Assembly: GCF_002797395.1 (NCBI RefSeq)
Contig: NZ_KZ454943.1
Coordinates: 3,447,966 to 3,511,965 of the forward strand
Reading direction: 5' to 3'
DNA length: 64,000 nucleotides
Source: Bacillus solitudinis
GTDB taxonomy: Bacteria; Bacillota; Bacilli; Bacillales; Bacillaceae_D
The notes beneath the pieces were generated by a model. That model worked only from the letters and a program-made list of their open reading frames with translations. It was not told the DNA's origin and searched no databases. Made by a program: the position numbers and the translations under genes. Shown piece after piece: positions 9,249 to 16,887 of the stretch. How positions within the stretch are numbered: the first letter of the stretch is position 1; the number at the start of each line of letters is the position of its first letter.

Positions 9249-10756
9249 AGGGAATCATGATCCAAGGAACCTCCTCTGATGTCGGGAAAAGTGTAATTTG
9301 TACTGCGCTTTGCCGAATTTTTGCGCGACGAAACCTCCGAGTAGCTCCATTTAAATCACAAAATATGTCCAATAATTCTTATGTAACGAATGATGGAAGT
9401 GAAATCGGTAGAGCCCAGGGTGTTCAAGCGGAGGCGGCTAACGCAGATGCTTCAGTTTTCATGAATCCCATTCTACTCAAACCTCGAAGCGATCGAGATT
9501 CAGAAATCGTCCGTTTCGGAAAAGTCTATCAAACCCTTTCTGGGAGAGCGTATCGTGACCAATTCTATGAAACTGGATTGGAAACGATTCAAATTGCATT
9601 AAAAAAGCTTAAAGAGAGCTATGATTATCTTGTAATAGAAGGAGCAGGTAGCCCTGTTGAAATGAACTTAAATGACCGTGAGCTTGTTAATATGAAGGTA
9701 GCTGAAATTGCAGATGTTCCTGTAGTATTAGTGACTGATATTGATCGTGGGGGAGTATTTGCAAGTATAGCAGGTACCCTTCAGCTTTTATCTGAACAGG
9801 AGCGAAGTCGCGTTCTCGGGGTGATTATCAATAAGTTTCGTGGGGATCCGACTTTGTTTGAAAATGGGCGTACATGGATTGAGGAGAATTTACATATTCC
9901 TGTTCTGGCTGTATTGCCTCATTTGCCAAATCTTTCAATAGAAGGAGAAGACTCGTTATCTATGAAATCTTCTTTCTCTCCGTCAACTTCGGATGAGGTT
10001 CTTGATATTGTTGTTATCGACCTTCCTTATATTTCAAACTATACCGACTTAGAACCGTTTAGACATGAAACCGAGGTATCAATCCGTTTTGTACAAGCAG
10101 CCGACCAGCTTGGCTTTCCAGATGCAGTTATTATCCCAGGAACGAAGAGTACGTTTCATGATTTGCAAGTAATTAAAGATGCAGGTCTTGCCAAACAAAT
10201 TTCAACCTATGCAGCTAAGGGTGGTACTGTTATTGGAATATGTGGTGGTTTTCAAATGCTCGGGGATGAGCTTATTGATCAGGCTGGAACCGATACAGGT
10301 TCGAAAGGGTCAAGCATGAAAGGTTTAGGTATTGTTCCGTTGCGAACGGTTTTTGAGCACGCAAAAACAACAGTACGTTCGAAAGGGGTCATCATTGCTC
10401 TAGATGATTTAATCGAGAAGGAAATAGAAGGGTTTGAAATCCATCTTGGGCAGACAGATAGATGTTCAAGTGAGGTCCGTCCTTTTCTTATGGTAGACGG
10501 ACGAGAAGAGGGCGTTTGTATTGAAAACGGTCGAATCATTGGCAGTTATTTTCATCACTTGTTTCATAACGATGAGTGGAGGACATGGTGGTTAAATCAG
10601 CTTCGAGAAAAAAAGGGATGGAACCGGCTAGAAGTTAAACCCTATATGAAAACAAGAAGTGAAGCATATGACCGTTTAGCAGATGCAGTCGAGCAGGAAC
10701 TTGATGTCGAGCGTTTATTGTTAAAAGTTGAACAATGGAGGACTAGGACGTGTTAG
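9245..10756 (+). CDS. cobQ: Cobyric acid synthase CobQ/CbiP (glutamine-dependent)
   Basis: This 503-residue amidotransferase amidates adenosylcobyrinic acid a,c-diamide at four side chains to give adenosylcobyric acid. An N-terminal dethiobiotin-synthetase-like ATPase domain carries [17 protein letters not shown] and [17 protein letters not shown]-terminal class I glutaminase shows the nucleophile cysteine in [12 protein letters not shown] and the histidine in [10 protein letters not shown]. The length is normal for the family. The ATG overlaps the cobU stop after an AGGTGAGGAG site. This enzyme is needed for de novo or a,c-diamide-derived corrinoid, not for CbiZ salvage alone, so corrin ring genes may lie elsewhere. 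Confidence 0.94.
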   Translation: MKGIMIQGTSSDVGKSVICTALCRIFARRNLRVAPFKSQNMSNNSYVTNDGSEIGRAQGVQAEAANADASVFMNPILLKPRSDRDSEIVRFGKVYQTLSGRAYRDQFYETGLETIQIALKKLKESYDYLVIEGAGSPVEMNLNDRELVNMKVAEIADVPVVLVTDIDRGGVFASIAGTLQLLSEQERSRVLGVIINKFRGDPTLFENGRTWIEENLHIPVLAVLPHLPNLSIEGEDSLSMKSSFSPSTSDEVLDIVVIDLPYISNYTDLEPFRHETEVSIRFVQAADQLGFPDAVIIPGTKSTFHDLQVIKDAGLAKQISTYAAKGGTVIGICGGFQMLGDELIDQAGTDTGSKGSSMKGLGIVPLRTVFEHAKTTVRSKGVIIALDDLIEKEIEGFEIHLGQTDRCSSEVRPFLMVDGREEGVCIENGRIIGSYFHHLFHNDEWRTWWLNQLREKKGWNRLEVKPYMKTRSEAYDRLADAVEQELDVERLLLKVEQWRTRTC

Positions 10757-11532
10757 CAATAAAGGACGGAATTCTTTTGGCTTTTCAATTACTTACGACA
10801 ATTCCGATTCGCAAACAATTACCGTGGGACGACAGGCGTGCGAAATGGTCTGTAGCAGCCTATCCCCTAACAGGGCTTGTACTTGGTATTCTGTTAGCAT
10901 CCTTTTCATACAGTCTTTTGACATTTACATCGCTTTCAATTCTTATTGTTACTAGTTCGGTAGTAACGTTCTCAATTATTTTCTCGGGCGGTTTACACCT
11001 TGATGGCTGGGCTGATTTCAATGATGCTATCTTTTCTAGACGAGATGTAAATAAAAAGCTTGAGATTATGAAAGACTCGCGAATCGGAGCGTTTGGCGTG
11101 CTATCATTGCTGCTGTTACTTGGGTGGCGGTTTATCCTAATTTTCGAAATGATTCACATACTTGAAGAGGAAATTATCTTTTTCTTTTTAATTATCCCGT
11201 TTTTCACTCGAATGATTATGGGTGCACAAATACTATTAGCTGAGTTTGCAAGAAACAACGGCATGGCCCAAGCTTTGCAACCAGCAAAAGTTGCAGTGAT
11301 TAAGTGGATATATGGGCTTTGGTTTTTAATTGGGATGACGGCTATAGTAGTTGTTGGTTTACCTTATCTATCGTTGTTTGTTGGGGCTCTTCTTTTTTTA
11401 ATTGTTTGGATTAGGTTTTGCTCTAAACAAATTGGAGGGATTACAGGAGACACGATCGGTGCAGGTACAGAGGGGAGTGAGACATGGTTATGGTTGATAC
11501 TATTTCTGTTACACTCATTCGTCATGGTCTGA
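10750..11532 (+). CDS. cobS: Adenosylcobinamide-GDP ribazoletransferase (cobalamin synthase) CobS
   Basis: This 260-residue membrane protein with about six hydrophobic segments joins AdoCbi-GDP to alpha-ribazole or its phosphate to complete the coenzyme. The family signature [17 protein letters not shown] is present near residues 78-94, and [18 protein letters not shown] near the C-terminus. The N-terminal FQLLTTIPI is also typical. The GTG start is preceded by GGAGGA at 10737-10742 and overlaps the last codons of cobQ. Its own 3' end overlaps cobC by 49 bases. Confidence 0.92.
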   Translation: MLAIKDGILLAFQLLTTIPIRKQLPWDDRRAKWSVAAYPLTGLVLGILLASFSYSLLTFTSLSILIVTSSVVTFSIIFSGGLHLDGWADFNDAIFSRRDVNKKLEIMKDSRIGAFGVLSLLLLLGWRFILIFEMIHILEEEIIFFFLIIPFFTRMIMGAQILLAEFARNNGMAQALQPAKVAVIKWIYGLWFLIGMTAIVVVGLPYLSLFVGALLFLIVWIRFCSKQIGGITGDTIGAGTEGSETWLWLILFLLHSFVMV

Positions 11533-12119
11533 CGAGGTTTAATGAGGAATCCCGTTATATTGGCTCAACGGATCTTCCACTGTCAAAAAAAGGAGTTGAG
11601 CAAACGAACCGGTTAGCTTTACTACTAAATACGTCCCCGGATTTGCTTGTGACGAGCGATTTAATGAGATGCCAACAAACTATGTCATTATTGTATCCGA
11701 ATCTTCCTTTTCAGAAAAGTAAACAGCTTAGGGAATATGATTTTGGTTTATGGGAAGGCAAAACATATGAGCAATTAAAATCAGATAAAACCTATCAGAG
11801 CTGGCTTTTGAATCCTTTAACGACGTCTCCCCCCCAAGGCGAAACCTTGTCTGTGTTTCAACAAAGAGTTGAAGAGGGATTCCATTTGGTTATAAAGAAA
11901 GCTATTGACCAACGAAAAGAACATGTTGCTGTTATTACACATGGGGGCGTTATCCGTCACTGGCTATCAGTGTATGCACCGGTTAAGAGGACTTTTTTTG
12001 AGTGGGATGCTTCAATCGGTAATATTTTCACATTAAAAGCTAAGCACCAAGATTTAGGGAGGGGAGAACGATTCACTTCATTACAGGAGGAGCGTTTCAC
12101 GGAAAAAATCAATGGGTAA
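11484..12119 (+). CDS. cobC: Alpha-ribazole phosphatase CobC (histidine phosphatase family)
   Basis: This 211-residue histidine phosphatase should remove phosphate from alpha-ribazole 5'-phosphate or adenosylcobalamin 5'-phosphate. The catalytic motif is [20 protein letters not shown], and the second histidine lies in VITHGGVIRHW. The ATG lies inside cobS with a GGGGAG site upstream; an in-frame ATG two codons later is possible. The last ~50 bases overlap the reading frame of the following CobU-like gene. Confidence 0.88.
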   Translation: MVMVDTISVTLIRHGLTRFNEESRYIGSTDLPLSKKGVEQTNRLALLLNTSPDLLVTSDLMRCQQTMSLLYPNLPFQKSKQLREYDFGLWEGKTYEQLKSDKTYQSWLLNPLTTSPPQGETLSVFQQRVEEGFHLVIKKAIDQRKEHVAVITHGGVIRHWLSVYAPVKRTFFEWDASIGNIFTLKAKHQDLGRGERFTSLQEERFTEKING

Positions 12120-12484
12120 GAGATTTCGTTAGCATAGAAGCTACATGGTACAATGGCTATGAAAAAAGAGATATTGCACCTAATGTCAAAGAGAATGAGA
12201 CCGTGATCATTTTTGGTATAGAGACGCTTATTTTTTCCTTCATTTCAAAAGCCAATCCGCGGGAAGCTTTCAATTTTTGGCTTCAAGCCTGGTTGAAGTG
12301 GGAAAATGAACAAAGAGAAAGACAGCTAGTATTAATTGGATCAGATATTGGAAAAGGTATTGTACCAATGGAGAAAGATACTAGAAATTGGCGCGATTTA
12401 GTCGGTTGGTGTTTCCAAGATGTCACTAGACATGCATCGCGCGTCGATGTTATCTGGTATGGATTGAATCAGCAATTAAAATAA
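12071..12484 (+). CDS. Short second CobU-like protein, apparent non-canonical start
   Basis: The open frame downstream of and overlapping cobC reads IHFITGGAFHGKNQWVRDF, a CobU-type P-loop, then IGSDIGKGIVPMEKDTRNW and GWCFQDVTRHASRVDVIWYG. This matches a short CobU-related family found late in Bacillus cobalamin operons. The frame opens after a TAA at 12041-12043 and contains no ATG, GTG or TTG before the P-loop. The only plausible starts are ATT 12071 (8 bases after GGAGG at 12058-12062) or ACG 12068. The product would be 137 residues. Starting at GTG 12203 would delete the P-loop. Either a rare start codon is used or the start has been lost by mutation. The PduO gene follows 15 bases later. 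Confidence 0.72.
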   Translation: MHFITGGAFHGKNQWVRDFVSIEATWYNGYEKRDIAPNVKENETVIIFGIETLIFSFISKANPREAFNFWLQAWLKWENEQRERQLVLIGSDIGKGIVPMEKDTRNWRDLVGWCFQDVTRHASRVDVIWYGLNQQLK

Positions 12485-12499
12485 AAGGAGGATGTTCAC

Positions 12500-13087
12500 A
12501 TGAGATTGTATACGAGAACAGGTGATGAAGGCCAAACGAGTGTTATCGGAGGGCGTTTGCCCAAGGATGATATTAGAGTGACTGCCTACGGGACAACGGA
12601 TGAGGTGAATTCCTTCATTGGACAAGCGATCACGCAACTAGAGGAAGAAAGGTTTCCAGATATTATAGCTGAATTATTTAAAATCCAACATGAGCTTTTT
12701 GATTGTGGCAGTGACTTAGCGAAGTTAAAAGTAACAGAAGAGCGGGGGTACAAAACGACACAGGAAATGATTGACTTCTTAGAAGGGCGAATTGATGTCT
12801 ATATTAAGGAAGCACCTGAGCTAGAACGGTTCATTCTGCCTGGAGGATCACCTGCAGCTGCGACTTTACACGTGTGTAGAACAACGACAAGAAGAGCTGA
12901 ACGTTATGTCTCAAGACTTCATCGTGAAAGTGACATACATAACCCAATCGTCCTAAAGTATATTAATCGTTTATCCGATTACTTTTTTGCGATAGCACGT
13001 GTCGTTAACGCAAGATTAACTGTTAAAGATGTAGAGTACGAGAGAAGTGCAATTGTTTTTAGGGAAGGAAAACGCAAAGAAAAGTAA
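12500..13087 (+). CDS. Cob(I)alamin adenosyltransferase, PduO type
   Basis: This 195-residue ATP:co(I)rrinoid adenosyltransferase adds the 5'-deoxyadenosyl group. The N-terminal TRTGDEGQTSVIGG (ATP binding) and the C-terminal RTTTRRAERYVSRL with NRLSDYFFAIAR are the PduO/YvqK signatures. AAAAGGAGG precedes the ATG. It is the last gene of the corrinoid operon and is followed by a strong terminator. Its product would supply adenosylcobalamin, the effector of the riboswitch and the likely chromophore of the MerR-B12 regulator at 32.8 kb. Confidence 0.93.
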   Translation: MRLYTRTGDEGQTSVIGGRLPKDDIRVTAYGTTDEVNSFIGQAITQLEEERFPDIIAELFKIQHELFDCGSDLAKLKVTEERGYKTTQEMIDFLEGRIDVYIKEAPELERFILPGGSPAAATLHVCRTTTRRAERYVSRLHRESDIHNPIVLKYINRLSDYFFAIARVVNARLTVKDVEYERSAIVFREGKRKEK

Positions 13088-13098
13088 ATAAGCTGTGG

Positions 13099-13131
13099 AA
13101 GTACTTCTAACATAAGAAGTACTTTTTTTTT
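13099..13131 (+). terminator. Terminator of the corrinoid operon
   Basis: A perfect 10-bp stem (AAGTACTTCT / AGAAGTACTT) with a 6-base loop is followed by eight or more T residues, just after the adenosyltransferase gene. Confidence 0.92.
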
Positions 13132-13199
13132 GAATAAATCATTTCTGATAACCCTAACACATATACTAAAAATTGGAAGTTGAAATGAGGGGGAGCAGC

Positions 13200-14117
13200 A
13201 TGAAAACAAGTGGGGTCATACTGTTATTAGGATTATTAACGGGTTGTGCACAATTTCAAGGAAAGGAGGTTGTTCAGGCCTATAGTCATGGAGAAGTGTA
13301 TAGTGAAAGTAATTTAGTGAAGTCAGCAGTCTTATGGGAAATCGATTTGCTAGATAAACGTGACGGTTCAGCACGTACTATTAGTCTAAATGATTTTGGG
13401 TTCTTTCCTGGTAAACCACTTGAGCAAGAAGCACTTGAACTTTTAGCAGGTCAATTGGCTGCAGAGGTTGACAGACCAATGCTGAATCCCTCGATAAATA
13501 CTCAAGGCGAGATTACTCCAGGACATGAGAGGATTATTTTATCGGAGTCGGAATTGGTTGAAGAACTAATGAAATTGCCACCAGGAGCTAAAGAAATTAC
13601 GCTCCCTATTTATGTCACGGCACCGACGGTAACAGAAGAACAATTAATTGGTATCGATAGTCATATACTTGCAGAATTTCGAACATATTATAATTCAGGA
13701 GTTCAAGGACGTTCTAAGAATATTGAATTATCTGCAGCGGCGATTCAAGATATTGTCCTCGGACCAGGTGATGATTTTTCTTTTAATCGTACTGTAGGTG
13801 AGCGCACACGGGAGCGTGGCTATCAGGAAGCAAAGGAAATCGTCAATAAAGAATTTATCATGGGAATCGGTGGTGGAATCTGTCAAACCTCGTCAACGCT
13901 ATTTAATGCCATTGATGCAGCCGGTCTTGAGGTAATCGAACGCTTCACACATTCAAGAGAAATTGGCTATGTTCAGAGTGGTCGGGATGCAACAGTGTCA
14001 TGGGGAGGACCAGATTTTCGCTTTCGAAATCCTTTGCCGCATCCAGTCATCATACGTACTCAGGTTTCACATCAACGTGGTGAATTAACAGTAACTGTAT
14101 TAACTCATTCACTGTAA
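13200..14117 (+). CDS. VanW family lipoprotein
   Basis: This protein of about 305 residues has a lipoprotein signal (MKTSGVILLLGLLTGC) and a C-terminal VanW domain. The domain starts near RSKNIELSAAAIQDIVLGPGDDFSFNRTVG and continues with GIGGGICQTSSTLFNA and RDATVSWGGPDFRFRN. VanW proteins are envelope-associated and of unknown biochemical role. The ATG at 13200 is selected by GAGGGGGA at 13187-13194. It stands alone between two terminators. It is not evidence of a vancomycin-resistance cluster. Confidence 0.85.
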   Translation: MKTSGVILLLGLLTGCAQFQGKEVVQAYSHGEVYSESNLVKSAVLWEIDLLDKRDGSARTISLNDFGFFPGKPLEQEALELLAGQLAAEVDRPMLNPSINTQGEITPGHERIILSESELVEELMKLPPGAKEITLPIYVTAPTVTEEQLIGIDSHILAEFRTYYNSGVQGRSKNIELSAAAIQDIVLGPGDDFSFNRTVGERTRERGYQEAKEIVNKEFIMGIGGGICQTSSTLFNAIDAAGLEVIERFTHSREIGYVQSGRDATVSWGGPDFRFRNPLPHPVIIRTQVSHQRGELTVTVLTHSL

Positions 14118-14129
14118 GTATATTATCCG

Positions 14130-14174
14130 AAGAAGCAATGTTTTCTAGAATAAGTAGGCAACATTGCTTCTTTG
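14130..14174 (+). terminator. Probable terminator after the VanW gene
   Basis: A 13-bp perfect stem (AAGAAGCAATGTT / AACATTGCTTCTT) with a 17-base loop lies just after the stop codon. The T tract is short (TTTG), so efficiency is uncertain. Confidence 0.7.
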
Positions 14175-14316
14175 TAGACAAAATCATCATAAATATCTTA
14201 AGCCAAACTAATAAAAATAGAATGCATAATCTAGGTCAAGCCTCCATAAGATAGCATGAGGTTATGAAAAATATGGGAGTAATACGTAAGAAACTTTAAA
14301 TGCGTAGGAGGTAGCC

Positions 14317-15255
14317 ATGATTGATTATATAAAAAGATTTTGTATTGCGTTTGCGCTTGCAGGGTTTATTGGAATATTGTTTATTGGAACAGCAACATCT
14401 TTTGCTGCAGAGACCGAGGTACCAGATGAGTTAATGGAATCGCTCATCTGGCCTACGGTCGGTGAAATTACTGACACGTTTGGAACAAGGGAAGGCCAGC
14501 ACTTTGGTATAGATATTGCAGCATCTGAAGGAACACCGGTAGTTAGCATTGCTAATGGGATCATTAGCAAATCGTATTATTCAGATTCATATGGTCATGT
14601 TATCTTTGTTGAGCACGATAACGGACTTGAGACAGTCTATGCTCATTTACATAATCGTAAGGTAGAAGAAGGACAAGTGGTTGGTGAAGGTGAATTGATA
14701 GGGACTGTAGGCAATACAGGACGTTCTTCAGGTAATCATCTTCACTTTGAAGTACATAAAGGAAAGTGGAATGTGGCCAAATCAGATTCAATTGATCCTT
14801 TTTATGTTCTTTCTACTGAACCTGATGCAATATATGCTGCAGTTGGCGGGGCAATTGAAGAGGAAGTCGATTGGACATATCAGGATGCTGTTTATGCGAT
14901 GAGTCATCAGTTGAGCGAGCGACCAGAAGGAGAGATTGAAGAAAAGCCGGGTGTAGAAGATATTGATTATGAGAATGTTAAAGTTGAAACTGGGGACAGT
15001 TTATGGACAATCAGTCTCGAGCACCTTGTCACAGTAGAAGAATTAAAAGAGTGGAATGATTTAACAGAGGAAACAATTTATCCAGGTGAAGAGTTAGTCG
15101 TCTATCCGAATGAGGGACAGGTTCATATTGTTGAAGCTGGTGATACATTGTACTCTATTTCAATGGATCATGAAGTAAGAGTTGAAGATGTGATGAACAT
15201 AAATCAATTGACAAGTGATGTTATTTTGCCTGGAACTATGCTTAAGTTTAATTAA
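14317..15255 (+). CDS. Secreted M23 peptidase with two LysM domains
   Basis: This 312-residue exported protein has an N-terminal signal segment ending near ATSFAAE. A LytM/M23 domain follows, with zinc ligands in HFGIDIAASEGTPV and the HLHFEVHKG motif. Two C-terminal LysM repeats begin at VETGDSLWTISLEHLV and VEAGDTLYSISMDHEV. This points to a D,D-endopeptidase or related peptidoglycan hydrolase held at the wall by LysM. The peptidase domain precedes the LysM repeats. The ATG follows TAGGAGGTAGCC. Vegetative versus spore role cannot be told from sequence. Confidence 0.88.
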   Translation: MIDYIKRFCIAFALAGFIGILFIGTATSFAAETEVPDELMESLIWPTVGEITDTFGTREGQHFGIDIAASEGTPVVSIANGIISKSYYSDSYGHVIFVEHDNGLETVYAHLHNRKVEEGQVVGEGELIGTVGNTGRSSGNHLHFEVHKGKWNVAKSDSIDPFYVLSTEPDAIYAAVGGAIEEEVDWTYQDAVYAMSHQLSERPEGEIEEKPGVEDIDYENVKVETGDSLWTISLEHLVTVEELKEWNDLTEETIYPGEELVVYPNEGQVHIVEAGDTLYSISMDHEVRVEDVMNINQLTSDVILPGTMLKFN

Positions 15256-15354
15256 TATTTAGTGTAAATTGTTCAAAAACTTAGCCGAAAGACTAGGTAG
15301 CATTATGTCGAATATGATAAGATAGATACAAATGAAATTGTTGGAGTAGCCACT

Positions 15355-15738
15355 ATGCAAAATGAAAAAGTTAAAGTAAGTGCAGCATTATTTCAATGGT
15401 TAAATGCCCAAACTGATTTATCTAGCAATCAAGTTGATTTAGTAGATGGTTTTGTATTTATGTTGCAAAAAATTAATAAACATAGGACAATTCGCCTTCT
15501 ATCAGAACGAAGGCTTCACCCAAGGTTTTGGCGATCTCACAACCGAACATTTGGATATATGGCAACGAAGGATAAAATAGTTGTTAGCAAGCTCTACCAA
15601 TTTTATATTGATGTTGCCCTAACAGAAGGCTTTTTAATAGCATCAACAAATGGTATGATGATAACAGAACGAGGTTTAGAGTATTTACATAGTAATCGGG
15701 AAGAGCAGCTAGATCGCTTGTTTCGATATATTTGGTAG
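15355..15738 (+). CDS. Hypothetical protein, 127 residues
   Basis: I do not recognise this protein. It is soluble-looking, basic and without a signal peptide or clear motif. Landmarks are RRLHPRFWRSHNRTFGYMA and the C-terminal ERGLEYLHSNREEQLDRLF. TTGGAG precedes the ATG by about 10 bases. It lies immediately upstream of the promoter of the Mn riboswitch-terC unit, with about 100 bases separating it from the M23 gene. The C-terminal half could be a small winged-helix-like fold, but that is a guess. Confidence 0.6.
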   Translation: MQNEKVKVSAALFQWLNAQTDLSSNQVDLVDGFVFMLQKINKHRTIRLLSERRLHPRFWRSHNRTFGYMATKDKIVVSKLYQFYIDVALTEGFLIASTNGMMITERGLEYLHSNREEQLDRLFRYIW

Positions 15739-15747
15739 AAAAAAAGA

Positions 15748-15776
15748 TTGACGCTTGTCTAGAAATAAAGTATGCT
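15748..15776 (+). promoter_or_regulatory. Sigma-A type promoter of the Mn riboswitch-terC unit
   Basis: TTGACG (15748-15753) and TATGCT (15771-15776) are separated by exactly 17 bases. Transcription would start about 15 bases before the riboswitch. Confidence 0.75.
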
Positions 15777-15797
15777 TAACCAAACATTATATCCTTC

Positions 15798-15910
15798 AAA
15801 GGGGAGTAGCTACTACACCAAAGTCGTCATGACGGGTTTTTAAACCCCGGTTTTGGTGGCAACGTTTACGTTGTTTGCAAGACCTTTGCCATTACGGTAG
15901 AGGTTTCTGT
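15798..15910 (+). promoter_or_regulatory. yybP-ykoY manganese riboswitch
   Basis: The conserved elements AAAGGGGAGTAGCT near the 5' end and GCAAGACCTTTGCC near the 3' end are present, flanking a variable hairpin. The class senses Mn2+. It precedes a TerC family gene, the usual partner. GTAGAGGT near 15898 can pair with ACCTCTAT (15921-15928) as an antiterminator, which would compete with the terminator downstream. Confidence 0.93.
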
Positions 15911-15920
15911 CCTTTTTTAT

Positions 15921-15952
15921 ACCTCTATCCGTGAGTTAGGATAGAGGTTTTT
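15921..15952 (+). terminator. Expression-platform terminator of the Mn riboswitch
   Basis: A 10-bp stem (ACCTCTATCC / GGATAGAGGT) is followed by a T run, between the aptamer and terC. Mn2+ binding should disrupt it and turn terC on, as known for this class. Confidence 0.88.
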
Positions 15953-16004
15953 GATTTGTCGGCATGTTGGTGTCGATATTATTTTTATAAAGGAGAGAAA
16001 AAGA

Positions 16005-16805
16005 ATGGATGTAGCACTTTTATTAGAATATGGGTGGGTTCTCCTTGTCTTAATTGGTTTAGAAGGAATTCTTGCTGCTGATAATGCAGTTGTATTGGCA
16101 ATGATGGTGAAACATTTACCGGAAAAAGAACGTAAAAAGGCCTTGTTTTATGGGTTAGCAGGAGCATTTATTTTTAGATTTGCGTCGTTATTTTTAATCG
16201 CTTTTCTAGTTGGGGTATGGCAAATTCAAGCAATAGGTGCGTTATACCTACTATACTTAAGTGTCCACTATTTATTTAAAAAATATGTAAGCAAAAAAGT
16301 GGAGGATGGAAACTTAAAAGAAGTTAAAGGAAAGTCAGGCTTTTGGGTAACTGTATTGAAAGTAGAAATAGCTGATATTGCTTTTGCGGTTGATTCTATT
16401 TTAGCTGCAGTTGCACTAGCGATGGTTTTACCAGAAACGTCTTTGCCAAAGATTGGTCAGCTTGACGGTGGTCAATTCCTTGTCATCTTTATCGGTGGTT
16501 TAACTGGAGTTATTATCATGAGATTTGCTGCAGGGAAGTTTGTATATTTGCTAGAAAAACGACCTGCGCTTGAAACTGGGGCCTATCTCATTGTTGGTTG
16601 GGTAGGAGTTAAATTGGCAGTCTATACGTTAGCTCATCCTAGTATTGCCGTGTTAAATGAGCATTTCGCCCACTCTACTGCATGGAAGTTAACATTTTGG
16701 TCTGTACTAGTTGGTATTGTTGTCTTAAGCTGGTTTCTTTCCAAACCTGCTTTTGAGACCGAGGAAGAAGCTAAAGAGATAATTAAGCGAAGTCGTGCAA
16801 ACTAA
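16005..16805 (+). CDS. TerC family integral membrane protein (YkoY-like, probable Mn exporter)
   Basis: This 266-residue polytopic membrane protein has the TerC signature EGILAADNAVVLAMMVKHL at about residues 18-36 and the second acidic motif VEIADIAFAVDSILAA. Both hold the acidic residues proposed to bind metal. Some TerC proteins export Mn2+ and metallate exoenzymes. The yybP-ykoY riboswitch upstream strongly supports Mn2+ as the substrate. The ATG at 16005 follows AAAGGAGAG; an upstream TTG at 15951 lies within the terminator region and is rejected. A bidirectional terminator follows. Confidence 0.88.
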   Translation: MDVALLLEYGWVLLVLIGLEGILAADNAVVLAMMVKHLPEKERKKALFYGLAGAFIFRFASLFLIAFLVGVWQIQAIGALYLLYLSVHYLFKKYVSKKVEDGNLKEVKGKSGFWVTVLKVEIADIAFAVDSILAAVALAMVLPETSLPKIGQLDGGQFLVIFIGGLTGVIIMRFAAGKFVYLLEKRPALETGAYLIVGWVGVKLAVYTLAHPSIAVLNEHFAHSTAWKLTFWSVLVGIVVLSWFLSKPAFETEEEAKEIIKRSRAN

Positions 16806-16810
16806 ATAGA

Positions 16811-16843
16811 AAGGGCCGAGCAATTTTCGCTCGGCCCTTTTCT
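16811..16843. terminator. Bidirectional terminator between terC and serA
   Basis: An 11-bp stem (AAGGGCCGAGC / GCTCGGCCCTT) has T tracts on the plus strand and A residues on the left. It serves convergent terC and serA transcripts. Confidence 0.9.
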
Positions 16844-16887
16844 TTTAAAGAATAAGTAAGAACTTTTTTATTGTTACCAGGGAGTCT

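Noticed and set aside
13200-14117. VanW as a sign of a vancomycin-resistance cluster
   Set aside because: Only a lone VanW-domain lipoprotein is present; the ddl at 34.5 kb is an ordinary D-Ala-D-Ala ligase and no vanH, vanA or vanX is seen.
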